Source of the DNA: Duganella margarita
GTDB lineage: Bacteria; Pseudomonadota; Gammaproteobacteria; Burkholderiales; Burkholderiaceae_D
Assembly: GCF_009857535.1 (NCBI RefSeq)
Contig: NZ_WWCS01000022.1
Location: 1 to 64,000, forward strand
DNA: 64,000 nucleotides
Reading direction: 5' to 3'
Part shown: positions 42,004 to 49,751 of the stretch, piece by piece
Numbering within the stretch: position 1 is the first letter of the stretch
Layout of the letters: every line of letters begins with the position of its first letter
Position numbers and translations under genes: made by a program
Notes under the pieces: model-generated
Database searches by the model: none
The model's input: only the letters and a program-made list of their open reading frames with translations
What the model was told of the DNA's origin: nothing

Positions 42004-43794
42004 ATGCCATACCAACCACCAATCAAAGACATGCTGTTCGTGATGAACGAACTGGCCAACCTGCAAGCAGTCAGCGAACTGCCGGGCTGTGAAGACGCCA
42101 CCCCGGAAACCGCCGAAGCCGTGCTGGAAGAAAGCGCGAAATTCGTCGCCGCCGAAATCGCCCCGCTGAACCACGCGGCCGACAAGGAGCCGAGCTACTG
42201 GACCAAGGACGGCGTGATCACGTCGAAGGGTTTCAAGGAAGCCTTCCGCCAGTTCGCCGACGCCGGCTGGCAAGGCCTGCAACACCCGACCGACTTCGGC
42301 GGCCAGGGCCTGCCAAAACTGGTCGGCACGCCATGCGTGGAGATGCTGCACGGCGCGAACATTTCGTTCGCCCTGTGCCCGCTGCTGTCGGACGGCGCGA
42401 TTGAAGCGCTGCTGACGGCCGGCAGCGACGCGCAGAAAGCCATCTATCTGGAAAACCTGGTCACCGGCAAATGGACCGGCACCATGAATCTGACTGAGCC
42501 GCAAGCCGGCTCCGACCTGGCCGCCGTGCGCACTCGCGCCGAGCCGCAGGGCGACGGCACTTACAAAGTATTCGGCACCAAGATCTTCATCACGTATGGC
42601 GATCACGACATGACCGACAACATCGTCCACCTGGTGTTGGCGCGCACGCCGGATGCACCAGCGGGCGTAAAGGGCATCTCGCTGTTCATCGTGCCGAAGT
42701 TCCTGGTCAACGCCGACGGTACGCTGGGTGCGCGCAATGATGCGCATTGCGTGTCGATCGAGCACAAGCTGGGCATCAAGGCCAGCCCGACTGCGGTGCT
42801 GCAATTCGGCGACAACGGCGGCGCCATCGGCACGCTGGTGGGCGAAGAGAATCGCGGCCTGGAATACATGTTCATCATGATGAACGCGGCGCGCTTCGGC
42901 GTCGGCCTGCAAGGCATCGGCCTGTCGGAACATGCGTACCAGCAAGCGCTGGCGTATGCCAAGGACCGCGTGCAATCGCGCGACCTGACCGGTTCGCCGT
43001 CCGGCGTGGCCATCATTCACCATCCGGATGTGCGCCGCTTGCTGATGAATATGCGTTCGCAGACCGAGGCGGCACGCGCGCTGGCCTATGTTGGCGCTTC
43101 GCTGTACGATCAGGCGCACCACGGCGCCGATGCCGAGGCGCGCGCGCACAACCAGGCGGTGTACGAGTACCTGGTGCCGATCATCAAGGGCTGGTCGACC
43201 GAGTTGTCGCAAGACGTGACGCGCGATGGCGTGCAGATCCACGGCGGCATGGGTTTCATCGAAGAAACCGGCGCAGCGCAGCACTACCGCGACGCCAAGA
43301 TCCTGACCATCTACGAAGGCACGACGGCGATTCAGGCCAACGACCTGATCGGCCGCAAGACCGTGCGCGACGGCGGCAAGATCGCCAGGGAACTGATCGC
43401 CCAGGTGCGCGCGACCGAAGCGGAGCTGGCCAAGCTGGACGGCGCCGATTTCGCCGCGATCCGCAAGCACCTGGCGCAGGGCGCGACCGAACTGGACGCG
43501 GTGGTGGAGTACGTGGTGGCCAACATCAAGTCCGACATCAAGGGCGTGTTTGCCGGCAGCGTGCCGTACCTGAAGCTGGCCGGCATCGTGCTGGGCGGCT
43601 GGCAGATGGCGCGCGCGGCGCTGGTGTCGCAGCAAAAGCTGGACGCCGGCGCTGGCGACGCCAGCTTCTACAAAGCCAAGATCGCCACCGCGCGCTTCTT
43701 CGCTGACCACTTCCTGTCGCAGGCAGCGGGCATCCGCAGCTCGATCACCGACGGCAGCGCCGGCGTGCTGGCGCTGGACATCGAGCAGTTCTAA
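42004..43794 (+). CDS. Acyl-CoA dehydrogenase (long form with C-terminal extension)
   Basis: A 596-aa FAD enzyme that forms the alpha-beta double bond of acyl-CoA. Family motifs are LTEPQAGSDLAAVRT (FAD contact), a GIKASPT substrate-loop region, and VQIHGGMGFIEETGAAQHYR followed by ILTIYEGTTAIQANDLIGRK. The extra C-terminal domain (about 470-596) and size match the group that includes 3-methylmercaptopropionyl-CoA dehydrogenase (DmdC) and other long bacterial ACADs. The catalytic base is probably the Glu of IYEGT. GGGGAG precedes the ATG. It sits next to etfBA, its electron acceptor. Confidence 0.94.
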   Translation: MPYQPPIKDMLFVMNELANLQAVSELPGCEDATPETAEAVLEESAKFVAAEIAPLNHAADKEPSYWTKDGVITSKGFKEAFRQFADAGWQGLQHPTDFGGQGLPKLVGTPCVEMLHGANISFALCPLLSDGAIEALLTAGSDAQKAIYLENLVTGKWTGTMNLTEPQAGSDLAAVRTRAEPQGDGTYKVFGTKIFITYGDHDMTDNIVHLVLARTPDAPAGVKGISLFIVPKFLVNADGTLGARNDAHCVSIEHKLGIKASPTAVLQFGDNGGAIGTLVGEENRGLEYMFIMMNAARFGVGLQGIGLSEHAYQQALAYAKDRVQSRDLTGSPSGVAIIHHPDVRRLLMNMRSQTEAARALAYVGASLYDQAHHGADAEARAHNQAVYEYLVPIIKGWSTELSQDVTRDGVQIHGGMGFIEETGAAQHYRDAKILTIYEGTTAIQANDLIGRKTVRDGGKIARELIAQVRATEAELAKLDGADFAAIRKHLAQGATELDAVVEYVVANIKSDIKGVFAGSVPYLKLAGIVLGGWQMARAALVSQQKLDAGAGDASFYKAKIATARFFADHFLSQAAGIRSSITDGSAGVLALDIEQF

Positions 43795-43804
43795 ACGCTC
43801 TCAC

Positions 43805-43834
43805 GTGACCGCCATCGCTTCCGATGGCGGTCAC
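43805..43834. terminator. Long perfect hairpin between convergent genes
   Basis: The 13-bp arms GTGACCGCCATCG and CGATGGCGGTCAC have the loop CTTC. It lies between the ends of the acyl-CoA dehydrogenase and the glycine-zipper genes and could serve both strands. There is no U-tract on either side. Confidence 0.55.
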
Positions 43835-43879
43835 GCAGCTTGCCTTGCTCCCTGATTTAAATTAGCGCTGCCCAGATGA

Positions 43880-44467
43880 TCAGCGGCGGACGAGGGTGCC
43901 GTTGGCGTTCTGCACGCGGTCGCCGCTCAGCATTTTTGGATCGTGGTCGAAGTTGAAGGCGGCTTGGCGGCCGTCGTCATATTTGACGTGCACGGTCCAC
44001 AGTTTGCTGGATTTGGCTTTCTCTTCAATCTTCTTGCCGGCATAGGCGCCGCCGGCGGCGCCTGCCACCGTGGCCAGTTGGCGACCGTGGCCGCTGCCGA
44101 CCTGGTTGCCCAGCAGGGCGCCGGCCACGCCGCCGGCGATCAGGCCCAGCGCGCTGCCTTCGCCAGATTTTTCACCCACTACGACGGACGTCACCTTGCC
44201 GCAGTCATGGCAGGCGCCCGGCTTGCCTGCGTTCTTGTATTGGGCGCGGGCTTGCGCCATGGCCTTGTCGTATTCGGCCTTGGAATCGCGCAGGCATTGC
44301 ATGCGCTGGCTAGAATCGCGCTCGTCGCTGCACAGTTTCTTGTCGTCGGCGTAGCGGGTGGCGATGCGTTTGGTGTCGGAATCGAAATGTTCCTTGGGGC
44401 TTTGCGCCTGGACGGTATTGGACAGGGCGGCCAGCAGCAGGGCGGCCATCAGGGTGCGTTGGGTCAT
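43880..44467 (-). CDS. Glycine-zipper 2TM domain protein, exported
   Basis: A 195-aa protein with the signal peptide MTQRTLMAALLLAALSNTVQ. Next come a charged helical part (DSDTKRIATRYADDKKLCSD) and a CHDC pair. A glycine-zipper segment, LIAGGVAGALLGNQVGSGHG, is followed by LATVAGAAGGAYAGKKIEE, the pattern of the SlyB/Rickettsia 17-kDa antigen-like domain. A beta C-terminus (VHVKYDDGRQAAFNFDHDP) closes it. Likely envelope stability; no specific role known. AAGGAG precedes the ATG at 44467; the open frame to 44566 is not needed. Confidence 0.85.
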   Translation of the reverse strand: MTQRTLMAALLLAALSNTVQAQSPKEHFDSDTKRIATRYADDKKLCSDERDSSQRMQCLRDSKAEYDKAMAQARAQYKNAGKPGACHDCGKVTSVVVGEKSGEGSALGLIAGGVAGALLGNQVGSGHGRQLATVAGAAGGAYAGKKIEEKAKSSKLWTVHVKYDDGRQAAFNFDHDPKMLSGDRVQNANGTLVRR

Positions 44468-44545
44468 GTTGTTCTCCTTTTTTGGTGCTGATTGAATCCG
44501 ATACGGTGTTGCTTGCGTAAAAGCTGTATTCTTAGCGAGGTCAGC

Positions 44546-44764
44546 ATGAAACGAATCACCCTCCATCCCGCACGAGTCGACCGCGAAGCGTATGCCATCG
44601 ATCGTATGAGCCTGGCCGCGCAGCGCTTGCTGGCGGCCAGTACCATGGCCGATGAGATCCGTGCTGGTCAGTGGGTGCTGGCCTGGGCGGTGGCCGCCGG
44701 CGCGCGTCCCTCGGCCCGTTTGACCGCAGCGTTGAGCCCGATGGTCTCACTCAGCCTTCATTGA
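44546..44764 (+). CDS. Small unknown protein
   Basis: A 72-aa peptide starting MKRITLHPARVDREAYAIDR. It has a helical, Ala-rich middle (MSLAAQRLLAASTMADEIRA) and ends in a serine-rich tail. GAGG stands 7-8 bases before the ATG at 44546. The last 18 bases overlap the end of the convergent ketopantoate reductase gene. There is no signal peptide. It is not recognised; the coding call rests on the ribosome binding site and lack of a competing gene. Confidence 0.5.
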   Translation: MKRITLHPARVDREAYAIDRMSLAAQRLLAASTMADEIRAGQWVLAWAVAAGARPSARLTAALSPMVSLSLH

Positions 44765-45691
44765 GCGCAGCGAGCGTTCGCGCTCGCGGCGCGCTTCGTA
44801 GGTCTTTAAATTGGCATAGGCGATTTTCAGTGTCGGTGCGGCGTGATGCTGGCCGCGCGCCAGCATGTCGCCGACGATATGATCGGCTTCGATCGCGCCA
44901 CCGCGTTGCAGGTCTTTCAGCATGGATGCGGTAATCGGCGATCCGGCCGCCGTCAGCATGGCGTGGGCGCGCTCGCTGGGGTGCGGACGCGGCGGGAAAC
45001 CGTGGCTGGCGGCGATGGCGTTGCATTCGTTCAGCAAGGCCAGCGTGACGTCGGTCTGGCCGGCGGCGACGATGTCGCCCACGCTGCCGCGCAGCAGGCA
45101 GGTGGCGCCGGCCAGCGCGGTGATGAAAATCCACTTCTCCCACATTTCCTGGCGGATTTCGCTGCTGGCGCGGGCGTCGAAATTGGCATCGGCCATGGCG
45201 CTGTCAATGGCGGCCACGCGCGCCGAGGTGGCGGCGTCAAGTTCGCCGAATACCAGCGCGTGGGTGTCGTTCAGATGCTGGACGTCGCCTTGCTCGCTCA
45301 GCGTGGCGGAAATCAGGCACAGGCCGCCCAGCACGCGCTCCTTGCCGAAGCGGGCGGCCAGCCGTTCCAGGTGCGCCATGCCGTTCATCACGGGCAGGAT
45401 GGCGGTGTCCGGGCCGACTGCGGCGGCGAAGGATTCCATGGTGGCGTCCAGGTCGTAGGCTTTGCAGCCGACGATGATCACGTCATAGTGCTGCGTCAGT
45501 TGCTCCGACAGCAGATGTGGCGGCGCCGGCAGCGTCAGATCGCCCTTGGGGCTGCTGATGCGCAGTCCATGCTGCGCGAGCTGCGCCGCCCGTCCAGCGC
45601 GCACCAGAAACGTCACGTCCTGGCCTGCCGCCAGCAAGCGACCGCCAAAATACCCACCCAGCGCCCCAGCGCCGACCACCAGAAATTTCAT
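44747..45691 (-). CDS. Ketopantoate reductase family protein
   Basis: A 314-aa NADPH-dependent enzyme of the PanE family (2-dehydropantoate to pantoate, coenzyme A pathway). The N-terminal Rossmann fold is MKFLVVGAGALGGYFGGRLL with GxGxxG at 7-12. VGCKAYDLDATM, PVMNGMAHLERL and the catalytic Lys region EMWEKWIFITALAGATCLLR follow. Genomes of this group often carry several PanE-like paralogues, some not involved in pantothenate, so the gene symbol is left open. It is convergent with the small gene at 44546. Confidence 0.9.
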   Translation of the reverse strand: MKFLVVGAGALGGYFGGRLLAAGQDVTFLVRAGRAAQLAQHGLRISSPKGDLTLPAPPHLLSEQLTQHYDVIIVGCKAYDLDATMESFAAAVGPDTAILPVMNGMAHLERLAARFGKERVLGGLCLISATLSEQGDVQHLNDTHALVFGELDAATSARVAAIDSAMADANFDARASSEIRQEMWEKWIFITALAGATCLLRGSVGDIVAAGQTDVTLALLNECNAIAASHGFPPRPHPSERAHAMLTAAGSPITASMLKDLQRGGAIEADHIVGDMLARGQHHAAPTLKIAYANLKTYEARRERERSLRSMKAE

Positions 45692-45807
45692 GATTGAACT
45701 CCGCTTATCAAATCGAAGGCCAGTCTAGCATCGCGCTGTGAACCTTGCCGGCATGAGACTTTGCGTCAGATCCATGTGCGTCCGGCGTGAGCCGTTAGGC
45801 TGGGTGG

Positions 45808-45996
45808 ATGAAAACACGTGACATCATACGAATACTACGTAATGACGGTTGGTATATAGTGGCTATTCGTGGCAGCCATCGCCAATTTAGGCATCCCGTA
45901 AAAGCAGGGCGGGTCACCGTATCCGGTCACCTTGGCGATGACCTCTCGCCAGGAACTCTCAACAGCGTTTTCAAACACGCAGGTTTGAAGAAATGA
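45808..45996 (+). CDS. hicA: HicA family toxin
   Basis: A 62-aa mRNA interferase of a type II toxin-antitoxin system. The dsRBD-like fold is visible: MKTRDIIRILRNDGW, then VAIRGSHRQFRHP with the catalytic His24, and VTVSGHLGDDLSPGTLNSVF. The length is typical. It overlaps hicB by four bases (ATGA), the usual coupling. It should cleave mRNA when free of HicB. Confidence 0.92.
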   Translation: MKTRDIIRILRNDGWYIVAIRGSHRQFRHPVKAGRVTVSGHLGDDLSPGTLNSVFKHAGLKK

Positions 45997-46214
45997 ATAC
46001 TGTTCGCTACGCGATTGTTATCGAAAAAGCCGAGGCCAATTACTCTGGCTATGTGCTGGATCTGCCGGGGTGCGTTGCAACTGGCGCCACCCTGGCGGCG
46101 ACTGAAGCCGCTTTGCGCGAGGCAATTGCCTTCCACCTTGATGGTATGCGTGAGGACGGCCTGCCGATGCCGCCGTCAGTGAGCGTCGTTTCTTATCTGG
46201 AGTTTGCGCCCTGA
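45993..46214 (+). CDS. hicB: HicB family antitoxin, short form
   Basis: A 73-aa partner that folds into a partial RNase H-like domain and blocks HicA. YAIVIEKAEANYSGYVLDLP, GCVATGATLAATEAALREAI and AFHLDGMREDGLPMPPS are the family signature. It stops after the core domain, so the C-terminal DNA-binding part (HTH or ribbon-helix-helix) of longer HicB proteins is missing. Autoregulation must therefore be done differently, or not at all. It ends one base before the convergent TM2 gene. Confidence 0.92.
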   Translation: MNTVRYAIVIEKAEANYSGYVLDLPGCVATGATLAATEAALREAIAFHLDGMREDGLPMPPSVSVVSYLEFAP

Positions 46215-46215
46215 G

Positions 46216-46644
46216 TCAGCCATAAGCGCCGCCGGTGTAGATCAGGTCGAACAGGCGGGAGAGGGTGGCGATCAGGCCGCCGGCGCCGATCATCATGCTG
46301 GCGACCAGCACCACGGCTACCGGCCAGTGCGTGTTCGACTGCCGGCCGGAGTCGGCGTTATGGCGCGCGTCCCATTTGTCGTCGGGCGTGACGCCTATTA
46401 TCAGCGCTTCCAGGAAACCAACCAGGCCGGAGACGATGATCGGCAGCAGCTTGTAGAAACCGTCCGCCTGCGGCGCGAGCTGCGCCACCAGCCAGGCCGC
46501 CGGCAGGCAGGCCAGATGCGCCCATAGCCACGGATCGCGCCAGCCGCGCAAATACAGCCGCTGCGCGCCGAGGCCGCCCAGCAGGAAGGCCAGCAGGGCG
46601 GCAAGTGTCTTGTTTTTGTGACGGGGCTGGTGCAAAACGGTCAT
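46216..46644 (-). CDS. TM2 (NINE) domain membrane protein
   Basis: About 142 aa. It starts MTVLHQPRHKNKTLAALLAF and runs into the TM2 pair LLGGLGAQRLYLRG and LWAHLACLPAAWLVAQLA. Two further helices follow (LLPIIVSGLVGFLEALIIGV; VAVVLVASMMIGAGGLIATL). The Asp-rich loop TPDDKWDARHN lies between them. TM2-domain proteins are inner-membrane proteins of unknown role. The frame is open to an ATG at 46686 preceded by a GGGGGG run, so a 14-residue longer product is possible. It abuts hicB tail-to-tail. Confidence 0.82.
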   Translation of the reverse strand: MTVLHQPRHKNKTLAALLAFLLGGLGAQRLYLRGWRDPWLWAHLACLPAAWLVAQLAPQADGFYKLLPIIVSGLVGFLEALIIGVTPDDKWDARHNADSGRQSNTHWPVAVVLVASMMIGAGGLIATLSRLFDLIYTGGAYG

Positions 46645-46793
46645 GATTGTCAATCCGATAGCCGGGAAATCAGCAGTATCAGGCATAATACGCCCCCCGG
46701 CACGCCTTTTTTACGGGTAAGCCTATTGCCCCGAGCGCCGGAACAAGGGATAATCTTTGATTACCCCAACATGCCCAATTATTTCATTAACGC

Positions 46794-46823
46794 TTGCTGC
46801 CTCGCGGCAAAGCTTGCTATAAT
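46794..46823 (+). promoter_or_regulatory. Promoter of the rpsP operon
   Basis: TTGCTG (46794-46799), an 18-base spacer and a perfect TATAAT (46818-46823), 42 bases before the rpsP ATG. Confidence 0.7.
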
Positions 46824-46865
46824 TTGCGGCTTTTTCCGTCCTAGCACAAATTTTTTGGAAATATT

Positions 46866-47114
46866 ATGGTCGTTATTCGTTTAGCTCGTGGTGGCGCAAA
46901 AAAGCGTCCTTTCTTCAACATCGTTGCAACCGATTCGCGTAATCGTCGCGATGGCCGTTTCATCGAGCGCATTGGTTTCTACAACCCAATGGCTTCGGGT
47001 CAAGAAGTCGCCCTGCGCATCACCGAAGACCGTCTGGCTCACTGGCAAGCTGTTGGCGCACAACTGTCGCCAACCGTCGCTCGCCTGGTTGCTCAGAACA
47101 AAAAAGCAGCCTAA
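46866..47114 (+). CDS. rpsP: 30S ribosomal protein S16
   Basis: An 82-aa ribosomal protein of the 30S body, needed for assembly. Conserved start MVVIRLARGGAKKRPFFNIV, then VATDSRNRRDGRFIERIGFYN and the DRLAHWQAVGAQLSPTV segment. It is the first gene of the rpsP-rimM-trmD-rplS operon, in the standard order. The U-rich leader is short, with no special regulatory fold seen. Confidence 0.97.
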   Translation: MVVIRLARGGAKKRPFFNIVATDSRNRRDGRFIERIGFYNPMASGQEVALRITEDRLAHWQAVGAQLSPTVARLVAQNKKAA

Positions 47115-47132
47115 GCAAGTCTGGTTACCGGT

Positions 47133-47696
47133 TTGACCGATAAGAATGCATCCGGGGTGCAAATCCCCGACGATCTGGCACAGGTAGGCTTTGTCTTCGG
47201 TGCTTACGGCGTTGCAGGCTGGGTCAGGATTCGTCCTTTCTCGGAAGATGCGGATGCACTCCTCAAGGTCAAAACCTGGTGGTTGGATAAGCCGGCGCTG
47301 TCCGATGTGGAAGTCCTGCAGGTCAAACTGCATGGCGGCGACGTCGTGGCGCGGCTGGTCGGTGTGACTGACCGGAACGTGGCGGAAGCGCTGAAAGGCG
47401 CCGCTGTCTTCATTCCGCAAAGCCGCTTCCCGGTTTTGTCCGACGATGAGTTTTACTGGACTGATCTGATCGGTCTGGAAGTAGAAAATCTGCAAGGTGA
47501 GCACCTCGGTACGGTGACTGACATGATGAGCAACGGTCCGCAGTCGATCTTGCGCATTACGCCAGCAGCAGCCGCCGACGCCAAGCCGGAAGACGTTGCG
47601 GCGCAAGAGCGCCTGATCCCATTTGTCGACGCGTTCATCAACAAGGTGGACAAGGAAGCCAAAAAGATCATTGTCGACTGGGGCCTTGATTACTAA
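47133..47696 (+). CDS. rimM: Ribosome maturation factor RimM
   Basis: A 187-aa assembly factor that binds S19 and matures the 30S head. The N-terminal barrel has VGFVFGAYGVAGWVRIRPFS, and the PRC-like C-terminal domain starts FYWTDLIGLEVENLQGEHLG and ends in IPFVDAFINKVD plus IIVDWGLDY. The best start is TTG at 47133 (TDKNASGVQIPDDL); no ATG lies before the conserved domain. This makes it a weak-start gene between the highly expressed rpsP and trmD, 18 bases after the rpsP stop. Confidence 0.95.
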   Translation: MTDKNASGVQIPDDLAQVGFVFGAYGVAGWVRIRPFSEDADALLKVKTWWLDKPALSDVEVLQVKLHGGDVVARLVGVTDRNVAEALKGAAVFIPQSRFPVLSDDEFYWTDLIGLEVENLQGEHLGTVTDMMSNGPQSILRITPAAAADAKPEDVAAQERLIPFVDAFINKVDKEAKKIIVDWGLDY

Positions 47697-47725
47697 GCTG
47701 AGCAAAACATTGAGGGCGGTTCGCC

Positions 47726-48472
47726 ATGCAATTTGATGTCGTGACCCTGTTCCCGGAAATGTTTGCCGCAATTACGCAGTCGGGTGTGACCCGGCGCGCG
47801 TTTGAACAGAATAAGTGTGGCCTGTCGCTGTGGAATCCGCGTGATTTCACCACCGACAATCACCGTACCGTGGATGACCGCCCCTATGGCGGCGGCCCCG
47901 GCATGGTGATGCTGGCCAAACCCCTGGAAGCGACGCTCAACGCGGCGAAGCAACGCCAGACCGATGCCGGTCTGCCCGCGCCCCGCGTCTTGTTCATGTC
48001 GCCCCAGGGCAAGCAGTTGACGCACGAACGCGTGATGCAGCTCAAGCAGGAGCCCGGTCTGGTGATCCTGTGCGGCCGCTACGAAGCCGTGGACCAGCGG
48101 TTGCTGGACCGGGTGGTCGATGAAGAAATCAGCCTCGGCGATTTCGTGCTGTCCGGCGGCGAGCTGCCGGCGATGGCCTTGATGGATGCGGTGATCCGCC
48201 AGATTCCCGGCGTGTTGAACACCGATGCCTCGGCCATCGAAGACAGTTTTGTCAACGGCTTGCTGGATTCGCCGCATTACACGCGGCCGGAAACGTATGA
48301 AGGTGTGGGCGTGCCGCCGGTACTCATGGGCGGCAACCACGCCGAGATCGAAAAATGGCGCCGCCAGCGCATGCTGGAAGCGACCGCGCGCAAGCGACCG
48401 GATTTGCTTATCAAAGCGCGTGAGGCAGGACTGCTCACCAAGCGCGACGAGCAATTTTTGGCAGGCCTCTGA
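47726..48472 (+). CDS. trmD: tRNA (guanine-N1)-methyltransferase
   Basis: A 248-aa SPOUT enzyme that makes m1G37 in tRNAs, which prevents +1 frameshifting. MQFDVVTLFPEMFAAITQSG is the conserved start. The knot region shows DRPYGGGPGMVM, VILCGRYEAVDQRLLD and ISLGDFVLSGGELPAMALMD, the AdoMet-binding loops. The linker DSPHYTRPETYEG and C-terminal domain are complete. Third gene of the rpsP operon. Confidence 0.97.
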   Translation: MQFDVVTLFPEMFAAITQSGVTRRAFEQNKCGLSLWNPRDFTTDNHRTVDDRPYGGGPGMVMLAKPLEATLNAAKQRQTDAGLPAPRVLFMSPQGKQLTHERVMQLKQEPGLVILCGRYEAVDQRLLDRVVDEEISLGDFVLSGGELPAMALMDAVIRQIPGVLNTDASAIEDSFVNGLLDSPHYTRPETYEGVGVPPVLMGGNHAEIEKWRRQRMLEATARKRPDLLIKAREAGLLTKRDEQFLAGL

Positions 48473-48559
48473 GCCTGCTTGTTATAACCCCATCCTCTAC
48501 TGGGCAGGCGTGGCAACACGCATAGCGCGCCAGCATGATGGTTTATGGAGTCATTAAAA

Positions 48560-48943
48560 ATGAACCTGATTCAACAACTCGAGCAAGAAGAAATCGCTCG
48601 TCTGGGCAAAAGCATCCCTGATTTTGCTCCTGGCGATACCGTGATCGTGAACGTTAACGTAGTCGAAGGCACCCGCAAGCGCGCCCAGGCTTACGAAGGC
48701 GTGGTCATCTCCCGTCGTAACCGTGGCCTGAACTCGAACTTCATCGTTCGTAAAATCTCGTCCGGCGAAGGCGTTGAGCGTACCTTCCAGCTGTACTCCC
48801 CGCTGATCGCTTCGATCGAAGTGAAACGCCGCGGTGACGTACGTCGCGCTAAGCTGTACTACCTGCGTGATCGTTCCGGTAAATCGGCACGTATCAAAGA
48901 AAAATTGCCAAACCGTCGCCCAGCGGCGAAAGCAGCCGCGTAA
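48560..48943 (+). CDS. rplS: 50S ribosomal protein L19
   Basis: A 127-aa ribosomal protein at the 30S-50S interface. It starts MNLIQQLEQEEIARLGKSIP. The SH3-like core carries GDTVIVNVNVVEGTRKRAQA, EGVVISRRNRGLNSNF and KRRGDVRRAKLYYLRDRSGK. The ATG at 48560 has GGAG at the right distance; the earlier ATG at 48545 overlaps that site. It ends the operon, with a terminator at 48984-49006. Confidence 0.97.
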   Translation: MNLIQQLEQEEIARLGKSIPDFAPGDTVIVNVNVVEGTRKRAQAYEGVVISRRNRGLNSNFIVRKISSGEGVERTFQLYSPLIASIEVKRRGDVRRAKLYYLRDRSGKSARIKEKLPNRRPAAKAAA

Positions 48944-48962
48944 TATCGGTTGTGTTTGGAAA

Positions 48963-49006
48963 GGGCGCCCGCAGGCGCCCGATAAAAGGCGCCACTGGCG
49001 CCTTTT
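48963..49006 (+). terminator. Double hairpin terminator of the rpsP operon
   Basis: The first hairpin is GGGCGCC-cgca-GGCGCCC (48963-48980). The second is AAAAGGCGCC-act-GGCGCCTTTT (48984-49006), followed by T. The second is the classic intrinsic terminator. Confidence 0.85.
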
Positions 49007-49025
49007 TGCTTCTAAGGAGTTCCGC

Positions 49026-49697
49026 ATGGCCCAGCCACCTTTCGATCCCCAGCTACTGCCGATAGACGGCATCGCCGGCGAACCCGCCATCCTGCCGGAG
49101 CGCCTGGCGCCCGCCTGGCTGCGCAGCCGCTTTGCCGCGCCGCCAGAGGTGTGGTCGCCGGAAGGCAGCGAACGCGTGCTGCCGGCCCGCGCCGGCCGTG
49201 CGCCGACGCCGGCCTCGGTGCTGATTCCGCTGGTGCAGCGCGCCCATGGCCTGACGGTGCTGCTGACCCAGCGCAACGCCGACCTGACCGACCATCCGGG
49301 CCAGGTCAGCTTTCCCGGCGGCCGCGCCGAAGATTACGATAGCGACGCCGTCGACACCGCGCTGCGCGAGTCGGAAGAAGAGATCGGCCTGGCGCGCCGC
49401 CATGTCGAGATCCTAGGTACGCTGCCCGATTACCTGACCGGCACCGGTTACTGTGTCACGCCGGTGGTGGGGCTGGTGCAGCCGCCGTTTGAGGTGGTGG
49501 CCGACCCGTCCGAGGTGGCGGCGATCTTTGAGGTGCCGCTGGCCTTCCTGATGGACGGCGCCAACCACCAGCGCCTGTCGGCCGAGCTGCCGAATGGCCG
49601 CCGCAGCTTTTATGCGATGCCGTATGAAGGTTATTACATCTGGGGGGCGACGGCCGGCATGCTGCGCAACCTGTTCCATTTCTTGCGCGCAGACTAA
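49026..49697 (+). CDS. CoA pyrophosphatase (Nudix)
   Basis: A 223-aa Nudix hydrolase of the NudL/coenzyme A diphosphatase type, which trims CoA to phosphopantetheine and adenosine bisphosphate. SVLIPLVQRAHGLTVLLTQR precedes the Nudix and CoA motifs: HPGQVSFPGGRAEDYDSD at about 90-107 and TALRESEEEIGL at 111-122. The CoA-specific LLTQR...HPGQVSFPGG stretch supports the substrate. AAGGAG precedes the ATG at 49026; the open frame back to 48834 crosses the terminator and is wrong. Confidence 0.92.
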   Translation: MAQPPFDPQLLPIDGIAGEPAILPERLAPAWLRSRFAAPPEVWSPEGSERVLPARAGRAPTPASVLIPLVQRAHGLTVLLTQRNADLTDHPGQVSFPGGRAEDYDSDAVDTALRESEEEIGLARRHVEILGTLPDYLTGTGYCVTPVVGLVQPPFEVVADPSEVAAIFEVPLAFLMDGANHQRLSAELPNGRRSFYAMPYEGYYIWGATAGMLRNLFHFLRAD

Positions 49698-49751
49698 GAA
49701 CTACGCTATCGTAGCGGGCATTAAGGCTATGCCAATGCAAAAGGACGTTTA

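Noticed and set aside
46618..46884. 88-codon frame upstream of rpsP
   Set aside because: It crosses the rpsP promoter and start, has no ribosome binding site, and overlaps the TM2 gene's 5' end.
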